37,088 nucleotides of DNA from Pseudomonadota bacterium (GCA_015222805.1 JADFVZ010000008.1:1-37088), one strand, 5' to 3'; positions 18,093-28,640 are shown, counted from the stretch's first letter. Notes: generated by a model from the letters alone, not told the origin. Numbers and translations: made by a program.

Positions 18093-18887
18093 GTGCCCTC
18101 CAAAGATAGACAGCTAGCCCTCAGTGCGGTGATCACCACCTTCAATAATGCCGATACACTGGAGCGCTGTTTAGCCTCCCTTAGCTACACCGGGCAGCCG
18201 CTGACGGATGAAATACTGGTGCTGGATTCAGGCAGCACTGACGGTACAGTAGCCACTGCCTTAAGCCATGGTGCACGCATCGAGACCAGGGCTTTCGACA
18301 ACTACAGCCAGCAGAAACAGTACGCCATTAACCAGGCAGGATATGACTGGGTGTTGTTGCTGGATGCGGATGAATGGCTGGCTGAAAACCTGCAGGCCAA
18401 CCTTTACCGGTGGCTCAGGAAAACACCCCGGGCTGAAGCCTATCGGCTACAGCGTCGTGAATGGCTCTTGTGGCGCTGGCAACACCCCTGGAGCAAACCG
18501 GTTACCCCGATCCGTCTTTTTAACCGCCGGCAAACCCGGATGAACGAGGTACCGGTGCATGCCGCGCTGATATGCAGCGGTAAAGTTGAAACCCTGCCGG
18601 GGGACCTACTGCATTCAGGTGAAGCCGACTTGCATACCAAGGTTGAGAAAATTAATACCTATTCCAGCGGCCAGGCGCAATGGCGCCAGTCACGCAAATG
18701 GCTGCGCCTGCGAATGTTTTTCTATCCCTGGTTCGCTTTCTGGCGCGAATACCTGCTACGGCGACAGTTTTTAAACGGCTGGGCCGGATTTATGGCTGCC
18801 CGTAGCGCGGCTTTTTATGCTTTCCTTAAATATGCCAAAGCTTATGAATTAAACCGCTCAGGGCAGGGCAGTGATCAATCCGAATAA
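18093..18887 (+). CDS. Glycosyltransferase family 2 (WaaE/KdtX-like)
   Basis: This 264-residue GT-A enzyme has 'LSAVITTFNNADTLERCLASL' at its start, 'ILVLDSGSTDGT' near residues 43-54, 'QQKQYAINQAGYDWVLLLDADEW' near 71-93 with the metal-binding DAD, and a C-terminal amphipathic segment ('RMFFYPWFAFWREYLLRRQFLNG'). This order is characteristic of WaaE/KdtX-type LPS core beta-glucosyltransferases. The exact sugar is not determinable. The GTG start is set by AAGGGA. Its 3' end overlaps the acyltransferase gene on the other strand by 13 bases. Confidence 0.9.
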   Translation: MPSKDRQLALSAVITTFNNADTLERCLASLSYTGQPLTDEILVLDSGSTDGTVATALSHGARIETRAFDNYSQQKQYAINQAGYDWVLLLDADEWLAENLQANLYRWLRKTPRAEAYRLQRREWLLWRWQHPWSKPVTPIRLFNRRQTRMNEVPVHAALICSGKVETLPGDLLHSGEADLHTKVEKINTYSSGQAQWRQSRKWLRLRMFFYPWFAFWREYLLRRQFLNGWAGFMAARSAAFYAFLKYAKAYELNRSGQGSDQSE

Positions 18888-19807
18888 AAGGGTGCTTCCC
18901 CGGGTGGCCGGGTTTTAAAGCGCCGGTGGATCCACCAGTATTGTTCCGGCGCCATGCGAACCATCTTTTCCAGTACTGCATTCATGTACTCGAGGTCTTG
19001 TTGGTCATCGCCGCTGAACGCATTCAGGGCAGGCAAGATATCCAGGCGGAAACGATTCCCGGGTAGCCGGATCGGCACCATCGGGATAACCACCGCTTTA
19101 CCGGCTTTAGCCAACCGCAGGGGGGCGGTCATGGTTGCCGTCTGAATCCCGAAAAATGGGGCAAACAAGCTCTGCTCACCACGCACATCCATATCAGCTG
19201 CATACCATAATGCTCCACCTTCCCTGAGGTAGCGCATGGCCGAACGAATTTCCCGTTTTTTGATCATATAAACAGACTTGCCGGCACGAACCCGCAGGGT
19301 GACATATTCCATCACCGGGTTTTTATATGACCGGTAGATAGCACCAATCGGTGTTTTTGCCGTTAGCAGACCCGAACCGATTTCCATACAGGTACTGTGC
19401 ACGCTCAACAACAGGATACCCTTGCCTTCGCGCTGGGCGGCTTCAACATGCTCAAATCCACGAACAGTGCCAATGTTTTCAAAGAAGGCGGGGCTCCGCC
19501 ACCAGGCATATAGGGTTTCTCCGGGCATACTGGCGAGTGCCAACAGGTTTTGGTCCAGCATAGCGGCTCTTTCAGCAACGTTTTTTTCAGGAAAACAGGC
19601 GCTCAGGTTACGCTCAATAATTGCCACCCGTTTTCTCATTGCTGCTTTAAGCAGCGGTTTAAGAGCCCGGCTCATTCGCATGCCCAGGGCGAAGGGCAGA
19701 CGTGAATATAGCCATGAAAAACCTACCAGCAACCAGCTTAGCCAGTATTTTGGCATCAACAGGGGTTTTAATGGTGGCAGTGATTCAGCTTTAGGTGGGG
19801 ATTTCAT
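18875..19807 (-). CDS. Lipid A biosynthesis acyltransferase (LpxL/LpxM family)
   Basis: This 310-residue inner-membrane acyltransferase has an N-terminal hydrophobic segment (about 19-37). The catalytic H-x4-E motif is His137 to Glu142 in 'LLLSVHSTCMEIGSGLL'. Later motifs are 'GAIYRSYKNPVMEYV', 'GGALWYAADMDVRGEQSLFAPFFGIQTAT' and 'PEQYWWIHRRFKTRPPGE' at the C-terminus, all as in LpxL/LpxM. It would add a secondary acyl chain to Kdo-lipid A. Which of the two secondary positions it uses cannot be told. It is convergent with the GT2 gene and lies downstream of groEL, separated by a terminator and repeats. Confidence 0.93.
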   Translation of the reverse strand: MKSPPKAESLPPLKPLLMPKYWLSWLLVGFSWLYSRLPFALGMRMSRALKPLLKAAMRKRVAIIERNLSACFPEKNVAERAAMLDQNLLALASMPGETLYAWWRSPAFFENIGTVRGFEHVEAAQREGKGILLLSVHSTCMEIGSGLLTAKTPIGAIYRSYKNPVMEYVTLRVRAGKSVYMIKKREIRSAMRYLREGGALWYAADMDVRGEQSLFAPFFGIQTATMTAPLRLAKAGKAVVIPMVPIRLPGNRFRLDILPALNAFSGDDQQDLEYMNAVLEKMVRMAPEQYWWIHRRFKTRPPGEAPFYSD

Positions 19808-19858
19808 AGGGGTATTGTCATGGATATTCCATGTAACTGCCAGTATTACCCCGGGTAG

Positions 19859-19883
19859 GGTGCGTTAAGCTTGCGAACGCACC
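19859..19883. repeat. Palindromic intergenic repeat
   Basis: GGTGCGTT-aagcttgcg-AACGCACC has two perfect 8-base arms and a 9-base loop, preceded by GGGTAG. 'GTAGGGTGCGTT' palindromes of this type are dispersed between genes in many proteobacteria. It lies just upstream of the acyltransferase start, between it and groEL. Confidence 0.6.
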
Positions 19884-19967
19884 GGTGCTGCCATTGCCTC
19901 GAAGAGTTGAGAAACATCCACCGGCCGCCAGTTTTGTAGGAAGTAGACATACACCAGGGCAGCGTGG

Positions 19968-20021
19968 AGGGATCGCTCTTGCGCATCCATGCGCTCGCGA
20001 TCTGCTTACGTCCCTGTAAGC
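19968..20021. repeat. Nested palindromic element
   Basis: Several dyads are nested. GATCGC (19971-19976) pairs with GCGATC (19997-20002). Between them GCGCAT-CC-ATGCGC (19981-19994) is a perfect hairpin. AGGGA (19968-19972) can pair with TCCCT (20011-20015), or alternatively GCTTAC (20004-20009) pairs with GTAAGC (20016-20021). There is no coding signal beyond a 41-codon frame on the minus strand. It looks like a dispersed palindromic repeat rather than a regulatory site. Confidence 0.55.
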
Positions 20022-20022
20022 A

Positions 20023-20053
20023 AAAAAAAACCCTGCCGAGGCAGGGTTTTTAG
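20023..20053 (-). terminator. Rho-independent terminator of groESL
   Basis: On the minus strand the stem CCCTGC/GCAGGG (20031-20036 with 20041-20046, extended by A-T pairs) is followed by a run of T residues (complement of the A-run at 20022-20030). It lies about 45 bases after the groEL stop. A shorter T-run exists on the plus strand, so it could work both ways. Confidence 0.9.
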
Positions 20054-20090
20054 AGCTCAGATGAGCGCAGCTATCAGCGAATGAATTCGC

Positions 20091-21752
<1,662 letters not shown>

Positions 21753-21789
21753 TCAAATTTTGTTTATTTAATGGTTATAAAAGTAGTGA

Positions 21790-22080
21790 TCAAGCGTCAA
21801 TGACTGCAATGATGTCGTCTTCACGCATCACCAGCAGTTCTTCGCCGTCAACTTTAACTTCAGTACCGGAATATTTGCCGAACAGAACCTTGTCACCAAC
21901 GTTCAGGTCGAGGGCACGGACATCGCCGTTCTCAAGGATCTTGCCGTTGCCTACGGCCAGAATTTCGCCTTTCATCGGCTTTTCAGTTGCCGCATCAGGA
22001 ATGACGATACCGCCGGGGGAAGTCCGCTCTTCTTCCATTCTTTTGACGATTACACGATCGTGCAAAGGACGAATTTTCAT
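21790..22080 (-). CDS. groS: Co-chaperonin GroES (Hsp10)
   Basis: This 96-residue GroES monomer would form the heptameric lid of the GroEL chamber. '[39 protein letters not shown]' includes the mobile loop that contacts GroEL (about residues 17-34), and '[29 protein letters not shown]' covers the rest of the barrel. GGAG lies 7 bases before the ATG. It is the first gene of the groES-groEL operon, preceded by a sigma-32-like promoter about 120 bases upstream. Confidence 0.99.
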   Translation of the reverse strand: MKIRPLHDRVIVKRMEEERTSPGGIVIPDAATEKPMKGEILAVGNGKILENGDVRALDLNVGDKVLFGKYSGTEVKVDGEELLVMREDDIIAVIDA

Positions 22081-22202
22081 TGAAAGTCTCCAAATTGAAT
22101 TAAATTATCTTGAAATAACCGCTTTCCGGTTGTCTAAACAGCCTTAAAGCAAAAGTCTCACGCGCTGCAGGAAAAATCAGGCATTAACGTGGTAACAGAC
22201 AA

Positions 22203-22231
22203 CAAATGGGGTTTGAGCAGGGTTTTTCAAG
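22203..22231 (-). promoter_or_regulatory. Sigma-32-type heat-shock promoter of groESL
   Basis: On the minus strand CTTGAA (22226-22231) and CCCCATTTG (22203-22211) are separated by 14 bases. This agrees closely with the known RpoH consensus (CTTGAA, 13-17 bases, CCCCATnT). Transcription would start near 22196, giving a leader of about 115 bases before groES. No CIRCE (TTAGCACTC) operator is visible. Confidence 0.85.
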
Positions 22232-22444
22232 GCGGTTCAGCATAAATTTACGGGAAATTCACGGAATATAAGCAAACCAGGGATAAAATTTGCTAAATCA
22301 GTGTCCTATTGGCAGCTTATTCACAATGGCTGCGGTTCGCCCGCGCGGAAAATATGGCGTAAAATGCGCTTTGTTCACAAAGATGCCAGCTATTTGCGAT
22401 ATGCAAGGTCATAGACCAGTATCAGATAGAAGAGAAAATAATAA
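22232..22444. other. groES-dsbD divergent spacer
   Basis: The whole gap between the divergent genes is 364 bases (22081-22444), of which the groES half holds the heat-shock promoter and leader. In the dsbD half there is a small dyad, CTTTG-ttca-CAAAG (22369-22382), of unknown meaning. No confident plus-strand promoter was identified. Confidence 0.4.
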
Positions 22445-24727
22445 ATGTTTAAGCCCGTACAAGTTATTACTAAATCATTTCAGCTGCTGACCCTGGTCGC
22501 TGGCCTGCTGGTCAGCGGCAGTGTTTTTGCCATTGATCCTGACGAGTTGCTGGATTTTGACGAAGCCTTTTCCCCGACAGCCTCTGTACTCGATGAAAAC
22601 ACCATTGGTATTACCTTTACCATCCAGCCAAAACATTATATGTACCGTCGCTTCCTGGCCGTCAAAAGTGGCACCGCCGAAGTTGAGCTTGCACAGCCTG
22701 AGCTAATACCCGGGATAACTAAATTTGATGACCTGCTGGATGAAGAAGTAGAAACCTGGCATGACAAAATGGTAATGACAGTTGCCATAACAAAGCGACC
22801 CGATGCTGCCACCGAGCTAGTACTAAAGTTGCGCTCACAAGGCTGCCTAGAAAGTGAACTCTGTTATCCGCCAACATCACAGAAGCTGCTTGTGCAGCTG
22901 CCAGCAAAACAGGCAAGCGCAGTTAAACCACTCAATGCTGCCTCAGCGTTAGGCGGCCTTTTAGGACAAAGCAATGGCTTTGGCACCATAAAGGCGGCTG
23001 CCCTGCCACCGGAACAGGCCTTTGTCTATGAGGCCATTGCACTGGATTCGAGGCAATTGTTGCTGCGGTTTACCCCACAACCGGGCTATTACCTTTATAA
23101 AGATAAGTTTCAGTTCCGACTGGAACCAGCCGCCGGGATCAGCATTATCAGCAGCCAGCTACCGGCGGGTATAATCAAGGATGACCCGGAATTTGGCAAA
23201 GTTGAGGTTTATTACAGCCAGATAGAAGTACCCATACAGTTAAGCCGTTCTGCAGGAGCGGCCGTACAAATAACTATTACTGCTGACTTCCAGGGCTGCC
23301 GTGATGGCGACATCTGCTATCCACCGATGCAACGCCAGGTCAGCATAGAACTACCCGTCGCCGATGTGGTGACTCGAGTAGAGGCGGCCGCCCCGAACAA
23401 CACCAACGATGTGCCTCCGGTTGCAGAGCAGGACCGGCTGGCCCAGTTGTTGCTTTCGCACCCCTGGAAAGCCATGCTCGCCTTCTTTGGGCTGGGTTTA
23501 TTGCTCGCCTTTACCCCCTGTGTTTTTCCGATGATACCGATACTTTCGGGCATTATTGCCGGTGATGGCGACAAAATAACCACCCGTCGCGCCTTTATTT
23601 TATCGCTGGTTTATGTGCTGGCAATGGCGCTAACCTACACCGTTGTGGGCATCATAGCCGGATTGTTTGGCAAAAATATCCAGGCCGTCTTCCAGAACCC
23701 ATGGATTATCAGCAGTTTTGCCGGTATTTTTGTGTTGCTGTCATTGTCCATGTTTGGTTTCTACGAACTGCAGCTCCCGGCCAGCCTGCAAACCAAACTG
23801 AGTGAAATCAGCAACCGCCAGCAGGGCGGAAAATTATATGGTGTCGCTATCATGGGTCTGTTATCAGCCCTGATTGTCGGACCCTGTGTGGCCCCGCCAC
23901 TGGCAGCCGCATTAATTGTAATTGGTGGATCCGGTGATGCCGTATTGGGTGGTGGCGCCCTGTTTGCCATGTCGATGGGTATGGGTGTGCCGCTTATTAT
24001 TATTGGTACTTCGGCTGGAAAACTACTCCCGCGGGCGGGCGCCTGGATGGATGCGGTTAAAGCAGTATTCGGCATCGGCTTGCTGGGAATGGCCATCTGG
24101 TTCCTTGAGCGGATCCTGCCCGGTGGTGTCATTATGGCACTTTGGGGCATTCTTATACTGACATCCGGTATCTACCTGGGCGCGCTTGAGCCCTTACCCC
24201 AACCCAGCGGAGGCTGGCGTAAGTTATGGAAATCGCTGGGGGTCATACTGCTGTTACTGGGCTCGCTGGAGATTATCGGTGCCGTGGCAGGCGGCGATGA
24301 CTGGGCACGACCACTGGCCCGTTTTGGTGGTTCCGGTGGCCAGGTTGAGGCCAGCCACCTGCAGTTTCGCCAGATAAAATCCATTGCTGATGTCGAGGCC
24401 GCTGTTAAACAGGCCGGGGCACAGGGCAAGACCGTGATGTTTGATTTTTATGCGGACTGGTGCGTGGAATGTAAACGCATGGAAAAAACAACCTTTATGG
24501 ATGCCGGCGTCCACACAGCGCTGGCAAACACCCTGCTGATACAGGCTGATGTAACCGCCTACGATGCAACTGATGAAGCATTGATAAAGCACTTTGGATT
24601 GATTGGCCCTCCGGCCATTTTGTTTTACGACCGCAGGGGCATGGAGCTGAAAAACTACCGTATGGTGGGCTACATGCCCGCAGATGAATTCCTCCAGCAT
24701 ATTAATACCGCCCTGGGAGCGAAATAA
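22445..24727 (+). CDS. dsbD: Thiol:disulfide interchange protein DsbD with duplicated N-terminal domain
   Basis: This 760-residue inner-membrane protein passes electrons from cytoplasmic thioredoxin to periplasmic thiol proteins. A signal peptide (1-29, cleavage after 'VFA') is followed by two N-terminal DsbD domains in tandem. The first carries Cys134-x5-Cys140 ('QGCLESELCYPP') and the second Cys285-x5-Cys291 ('QGCRDGDICYPP'). The eight-helix transmembrane domain has Cys359 ('TPCVFPMIP') and Cys481 ('VGPCVAPP'), 122 residues apart as in E. coli. The C-terminal thioredoxin domain has Cys673-Val-Glu-Cys676. E. coli DsbD (about 565 residues) has only one N-terminal domain. All redox cysteines are present. 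Confidence 0.96.
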   Translation: MFKPVQVITKSFQLLTLVAGLLVSGSVFAIDPDELLDFDEAFSPTASVLDENTIGITFTIQPKHYMYRRFLAVKSGTAEVELAQPELIPGITKFDDLLDEEVETWHDKMVMTVAITKRPDAATELVLKLRSQGCLESELCYPPTSQKLLVQLPAKQASAVKPLNAASALGGLLGQSNGFGTIKAAALPPEQAFVYEAIALDSRQLLLRFTPQPGYYLYKDKFQFRLEPAAGISIISSQLPAGIIKDDPEFGKVEVYYSQIEVPIQLSRSAGAAVQITITADFQGCRDGDICYPPMQRQVSIELPVADVVTRVEAAAPNNTNDVPPVAEQDRLAQLLLSHPWKAMLAFFGLGLLLAFTPCVFPMIPILSGIIAGDGDKITTRRAFILSLVYVLAMALTYTVVGIIAGLFGKNIQAVFQNPWIISSFAGIFVLLSLSMFGFYELQLPASLQTKLSEISNRQQGGKLYGVAIMGLLSALIVGPCVAPPLAAALIVIGGSGDAVLGGGALFAMSMGMGVPLIIIGTSAGKLLPRAGAWMDAVKAVFGIGLLGMAIWFLERILPGGVIMALWGILILTSGIYLGALEPLPQPSGGWRKLWKSLGVILLLLGSLEIIGAVAGGDDWARPLARFGGSGGQVEASHLQFRQIKSIADVEAAVKQAGAQGKTVMFDFYADWCVECKRMEKTTFMDAGVHTALANTLLIQADVTAYDATDEALIKHFGLIGPPAILFYDRRGMELKNYRMVGYMPADEFLQHINTALGAK

Positions 24728-24732
24728 ATACT

Positions 24733-25290
24733 GTGCGTAGATCAGACTGGCTGATATCGGTGCTATTGGCGCTGGTTATGGCGGCTGGTGGATTTTGGGC
24801 GGCCAGCCATTACACAAACCCAGCAACTACGGTTAATCCGGAAACGGCCCCCGAACTCACTGGCAAATCAGTACCAGCGTATCGCCTTGGCAGTATTAAC
24901 GGCTCTCTGTTTACACCTGCAGACTTTAGCGGGCAGGTTGTACTCTACAATTTCTGGGCCACATGGTGCAGTCCCTGTCGCAAAGAGATGCCGATGCTGC
25001 AGCGCTTTCATGAAGATCACAAGGCACAGGGCTTTACCGTAGTTGGTATCGCCATTGATGATGTCCAGGCGGTTCGCAAGTTCACTACCGACCTTGGCAT
25101 CACCTATCCAGTGCTTGTTGGTGCCGATGACGTTATGCAGGTCAATCGTGCATTTGGCAATACCAGCGGCTCTTTGCCCTTTTCGGCGCTGGTAGATAAG
25201 GCAGGCATTGTACGTTGGTGGGACTGGGGCATCCTCGAAGAAGACGATCTTGGCCAGCGGGTTGGAGCTCTGCTTAAAAGCATGGACTAG
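24733..25290 (+). CDS. TlpA-like thioredoxin-fold disulfide reductase
   Basis: This 185-residue protein has an N-terminal membrane anchor or signal (residues 7-25) and a periplasmic thioredoxin fold with active site Cys79-Ser-Pro-Cys82 in 'NFWATWCSPCRKEMPML'. The redoxin region 'FTVVGIAIDDVQAVRKFTTDLGITYPVLVG' and the 'SGSLPFSALVDKAGIV' cis-proline loop follow. It probably accepts electrons from the DsbD encoded 5 bases upstream and reduces periplasmic targets such as cytochrome c apoproteins. The specific target is unknown. The GTG start lies 13 bases after a GGAG in the end of dsbD. Confidence 0.88.
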   Translation: MRRSDWLISVLLALVMAAGGFWAASHYTNPATTVNPETAPELTGKSVPAYRLGSINGSLFTPADFSGQVVLYNFWATWCSPCRKEMPMLQRFHEDHKAQGFTVVGIAIDDVQAVRKFTTDLGITYPVLVGADDVMQVNRAFGNTSGSLPFSALVDKAGIVRWWDWGILEEDDLGQRVGALLKSMD

Positions 25291-25385
25291 ACCAGCTATC
25301 TTTCACCATACGGCAGCGAATTGTTTACATCTTCGCTTAATTGCGTCAAAATCTCCCTCTTGCTGCAACTTGGACAGTCTTTTCA

Positions 25386-25832
25386 ATGGCTAAAATATTA
25401 TTACTCAACGGCCCTAACCTGAACCTGCTGGGCCAGCGCGAGCCCGGACACTATGGCCAGCGTACCCTGGCTGAAATAGTGACCCTTATGCAAGAGTTTG
25501 CCGGCAATTGCGGACATGAACTCAGCCACCTACAAAGTAATGCCGAGCATGAACTGGTTGATGCCATCCATCAGGCAGGCAGTGAGGGCGTCGATTACAT
25601 CATCTTTAACCCGGCAGCCTTCACCCACACCTCCGTTGCTTTGCGGGATGCGTTATTAGCGGTCGAGATTCCCTTTGTTGAAGTCCATCTGTCTAATATT
25701 CATGGGCGTGAGGCCTTCCGCCAGCAATCATATTTTTCTGATATTGCCATGGGTATCATCAGCGGCTTTGCCGGTGACAGCTACCTGCTGGCATTGCAGG
25801 CGATCGTTGATCGCATGGAAATTACCGAATAA
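25386..25832 (+). CDS. aroQ: Type II 3-dehydroquinate dehydratase
   Basis: This 148-residue cytoplasmic enzyme of the shikimate pathway converts 3-dehydroquinate to 3-dehydroshikimate. The start '[23 protein letters not shown]' carries the conserved Asn and catalytic Arg/Tyr. '[14 protein letters not shown]', '[19 protein letters not shown]' and '[20 protein letters not shown]', with the catalytic histidine, complete the type II signature. The ATG at 25386 matches the family N-terminus and is preferred over upstream in-frame codons. The aroQ-accB-accC order is common in gammaproteobacteria. Confidence 0.97.
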   Translation: MAKILLLNGPNLNLLGQREPGHYGQRTLAEIVTLMQEFAGNCGHELSHLQSNAEHELVDAIHQAGSEGVDYIIFNPAAFTHTSVALRDALLAVEIPFVEVHLSNIHGREAFRQQSYFSDIAMGIISGFAGDSYLLALQAIVDRMEITE

Positions 25833-25879
25833 CCACGACAACCTAATTACCGAACCAGGTAACATTAATAGGCAAGACT

Positions 25880-26326
25880 ATGGATTTACGCAAAATAAAA
25901 AGCCTGATCGACCTGCTGGAAAACTCCAGCCTGGCAGAACTTGAAATTATTGAAGGTGAAGAATCAGTACGCCTCACCCGCCAATCCGCCAGCGTACCGG
26001 TAGCAACCGTACCAGTTGCGGCTGCGGCACCCGTCGCACCAGCTGCGGCCGAAGCAACACCGGTTGTTGAAGAGGCCCCTGAAATCCCGGAAAGTGAACT
26101 GGTCCGCTCGCCCATGGTGGGCACCTTTTATGCGGCATCAACCCCGGATGCCGAAGCCTTTGCCAAAGTAGGCCAGTCAGTTTCAGTTGGTGACCCGCTG
26201 TGTATTATTGAGGCAATGAAGATGTTCAATCAGATTGAAGCCGAGGTTAGCGGCACGATTGTCTCAATCCTGGTTGAAAACGGCCAGCCGATTGAGTTCG
26301 ATGAACCGTTGTTTGTAATTCGCTGA
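25880..26326 (+). CDS. accB: Biotin carboxyl carrier protein of acetyl-CoA carboxylase
   Basis: This 148-residue BCCP begins with the N-terminal dimerisation segment '[22 protein letters not shown]'. A flexible Ala/Pro/Val-rich linker (about 38-75) and the C-terminal biotinyl domain follow, with '[12 protein letters not shown]' placing the biotinylated lysine at residue 114. '[18 protein letters not shown]' includes the thumb loop. It carries carboxybiotin between AccC and the carboxyltransferase in fatty-acid synthesis. accC follows after 10 bases. Confidence 0.98.
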   Translation: MDLRKIKSLIDLLENSSLAELEIIEGEESVRLTRQSASVPVATVPVAAAAPVAPAAAEATPVVEEAPEIPESELVRSPMVGTFYAASTPDAEAFAKVGQSVSVGDPLCIIEAMKMFNQIEAEVSGTIVSILVENGQPIEFDEPLFVIR

Positions 26327-26336
26327 GGCTGGCAAA

Positions 26337-27698
26337 ATGCCCGTATTTGAAAAGGTTGTCATCGCCAATCGCGGCGAAATCGCATTACGAATCCTGCGCG
26401 CCTGCGAAACCCTGGGAATTAAAACCGTTGCCGTGCACTCCACCATCGACCGTAACCTCAAACATGTGGGCATGGCTGATGAATCGGTCTGTATTGGACC
26501 GGCATCCTCAACTGATTCCTACCTGAGTATCCCAGCCATCATTGCCGCGGCGGAAGTCACCGATGCGGTTGCGGTTCACCCCGGTTATGGATTTCTCGCT
26601 GAAAATGCCGATTTTGCCGAACGCCTCGAAGAAAGTGGTTTTGTCTTTATCGGCCCGCGTCCGGAAACCATCCGCCTGATGGGCGACAAGGTTTCTGCCA
26701 TTCGTGCCATGCAGGAAGCCGGCGTGCCCTGTGTGCCGGGCTCTGACGGCCCGCTAGGTGATGACAATGAAGAATCCCTGGAGATTGCCGAGCGCATCGG
26801 TTACCCCATTATTATCAAGGCCTCGGGTGGTGGCGGTGGCCGTGGAATGCGCGTGGTACATACCGAAGCGCACCTGATCAATGCAATAACCCTAACTCGC
26901 CAGGAAGCCGGAAGCGTATTCGGCAACCCGGAAGTGTACATGGAAAAATACCTGGAAAACCCTCGGCACATTGAAGTCCAGGTACTCGCCGACACCCATG
27001 GAAATGCTATCCACCTGGGCGAGCGCGACTGTTCCATGCAGCGACGCCATCAAAAAGCCCTGGAAGAATCACCGGCGCCCGGGATCACCCCGGAGCAGCG
27101 CAAAGAAATCGGTACAGTCTGTGTGGAAGCCTGCAAACGCATTGACTACCGGGGTGCTGGTACTTTTGAATTCCTCTACGAAAACGATTGTTTCTACTTC
27201 ATTGAGATGAACACCCGTATCCAGGTCGAGCACCCGGTTACTGAGCAGGTCACCGGGATTGATTTAGTCACCGAACAAATCCGCATCGCTGCCGGTGAAC
27301 CCTTAAGCTACACCCAGGAAGATATCCAGTTACGCGGGCATGCGATTGAGTGCCGGATTAACGCAGAAGATGCAGAAACATTTATACCCTCCCCCGGCGT
27401 AGTTGAGTATTTCCATGCTCCGGGCGGACCGGGGATTCGTGTTGACACCCACCTCTATGATGACTACCGGGTGCCGCCAAACTACGACTCCATGATCTGC
27501 AAGCTCATCGGCTACGGCGCCAACCGCGAAGAGTGTATTGCGCGCCTCAAAGTTGCATTGGATGAAATGGTGCTGGAAGGCATAAACACCAATATCGCGC
27601 TGCACAAATGGGTGCTTCGCGACGACGGTTTCAAGCGCGGCGGTTTTAATATCCATTACCTCGAAAAGCGCCTGGAAGAACGCTCCGAAGCCAAATGA
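26337..27698 (+). CDS. accC: Biotin carboxylase subunit of acetyl-CoA carboxylase
   Basis: This 453-residue enzyme is a full-length ATP-grasp biotin carboxylase. '[24 protein letters not shown]' forms the N-terminal domain. '[16 protein letters not shown]' is the ATP glycine-rich loop (about residues 157-172). '[30 protein letters not shown]' and '[20 protein letters not shown]' hold the metal and catalytic residues, and '[14 protein letters not shown]' begins the C-terminal domain. It makes carboxybiotin on AccB using ATP and bicarbonate, the first step of malonyl-CoA synthesis. The prmA gene begins 19 bases downstream. Confidence 0.98.
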   Translation: MPVFEKVVIANRGEIALRILRACETLGIKTVAVHSTIDRNLKHVGMADESVCIGPASSTDSYLSIPAIIAAAEVTDAVAVHPGYGFLAENADFAERLEESGFVFIGPRPETIRLMGDKVSAIRAMQEAGVPCVPGSDGPLGDDNEESLEIAERIGYPIIIKASGGGGGRGMRVVHTEAHLINAITLTRQEAGSVFGNPEVYMEKYLENPRHIEVQVLADTHGNAIHLGERDCSMQRRHQKALEESPAPGITPEQRKEIGTVCVEACKRIDYRGAGTFEFLYENDCFYFIEMNTRIQVEHPVTEQVTGIDLVTEQIRIAAGEPLSYTQEDIQLRGHAIECRINAEDAETFIPSPGVVEYFHAPGGPGIRVDTHLYDDYRVPPNYDSMICKLIGYGANREECIARLKVALDEMVLEGINTNIALHKWVLRDDGFKRGGFNIHYLEKRLEERSEAK

Positions 27699-27717
27699 CC
27701 AGCACGGGAATGTCCGC

Positions 27718-28608
27718 GTGAGCTGGCTTGAAGTCCGCATCGAGATTCGCGAGCAGCAACTGGAAGAACTCGAAGACCAGCTGCTTGAGCTGGGTGCCCT
27801 TGCAGTAACCCTTACCGACAGCGAAGATCACCCCGTGCTTGAACCGGCCGTCGGGGAAACCCCTTTGTGGCCTAAACTGACAGTTACCGGCCTGTTCAGC
27901 CGTGATGCCAGTAAAGAATCCATTAGCGAGTCGCTTTCGAGGATGGAATTTATCCAGCATGCCAGCGCCATTCGTTTTTCCACACTGGAAGACCAGCAAT
28001 GGGAACGCAGCTGGATGGAACGCTTCAAAACCATGCGCTTTGGAAAAAACCTGTGGATAGTGCCGAGCACGACGGAGAAAACTGACTACCCCACGGATCC
28101 GGATGCCACCATTATCCACCTGGATCCCGGCCTCGCCTTTGGAACCGGAACCCACCCCACAACAGCGCTGTGCCTGGAATGGATAGACGGAGAGGAATTT
28201 ACCGGGAAAACCGTGATTGATTACGGTTGCGGCTCCGGCATTCTTGCCATTGCTGCAGCCCTCAAAGGGGCAAAAATTGTTTACGCAATAGACAATGACC
28301 CCCAGGCCATACTTGCCACTGATGAAAACGCCCGCAGGAATAAGGTAAGCCAACAGCTCAGCTGTGCCCTGCCGGGCCAGGAATTGCCCCGGGCTGACAT
28401 TATATTAGCCAATATCCTCGCCGGGCCGCTGATTGAATTAGCCCCGAAACTAACAACACGGCTTAAAGCCGGAGGTAAAATAGTGCTCTCGGGTATTATC
28501 GAAGAGCAGCAAGGGCAGGTGGCTTTAGCCTATGCTGGATTACTTGATTCAGCTATTGATATTGAAACCAATGACGGCTGGGTTAGATTATGTGCCACAA
28601 ACACCTGA
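27718..28608 (+). CDS. prmA: Ribosomal protein L11 methyltransferase
   Basis: This 296-residue SAM-dependent enzyme would trimethylate ribosomal protein L11. The N-terminal substrate-recognition domain begins 'SWLEVRIEIREQQLEELEDQLLELGA'. 'LDPGLAFGTGTHPTTALCL' lies near residues 137-155, SAM motif I 'VIDYGCGSGILAIAA' near 165-179, and the catalytic-region 'NILAGPLIELAP' near 231-242. The GTG start fits the family N-terminus, with GGGA upstream. It is the last gene of the dsbD-to-prmA run; no terminator is visible in the 32 bases before the convergent gene. Confidence 0.97.
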   Translation: MSWLEVRIEIREQQLEELEDQLLELGALAVTLTDSEDHPVLEPAVGETPLWPKLTVTGLFSRDASKESISESLSRMEFIQHASAIRFSTLEDQQWERSWMERFKTMRFGKNLWIVPSTTEKTDYPTDPDATIIHLDPGLAFGTGTHPTTALCLEWIDGEEFTGKTVIDYGCGSGILAIAAALKGAKIVYAIDNDPQAILATDENARRNKVSQQLSCALPGQELPRADIILANILAGPLIELAPKLTTRLKAGGKIVLSGIIEEQQGQVALAYAGLLDSAIDIETNDGWVRLCATNT

Positions 28609-28640
28609 TAGCGAAAACCTGACGGCTCCGGATAAAAGAC

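Noticed and set aside
19865-19990. 41-codon minus-strand ORF in the groEL/acyltransferase spacer
   Set aside because: No ribosome site. Both ends fall inside palindromic repeats, and the start lies in a perfect hairpin. It is kept as a finding rather than called as a gene.
28609-28640. Possible terminator after prmA
   Set aside because: ACGGCTCCGG is only weakly self-complementary and has no T-run.
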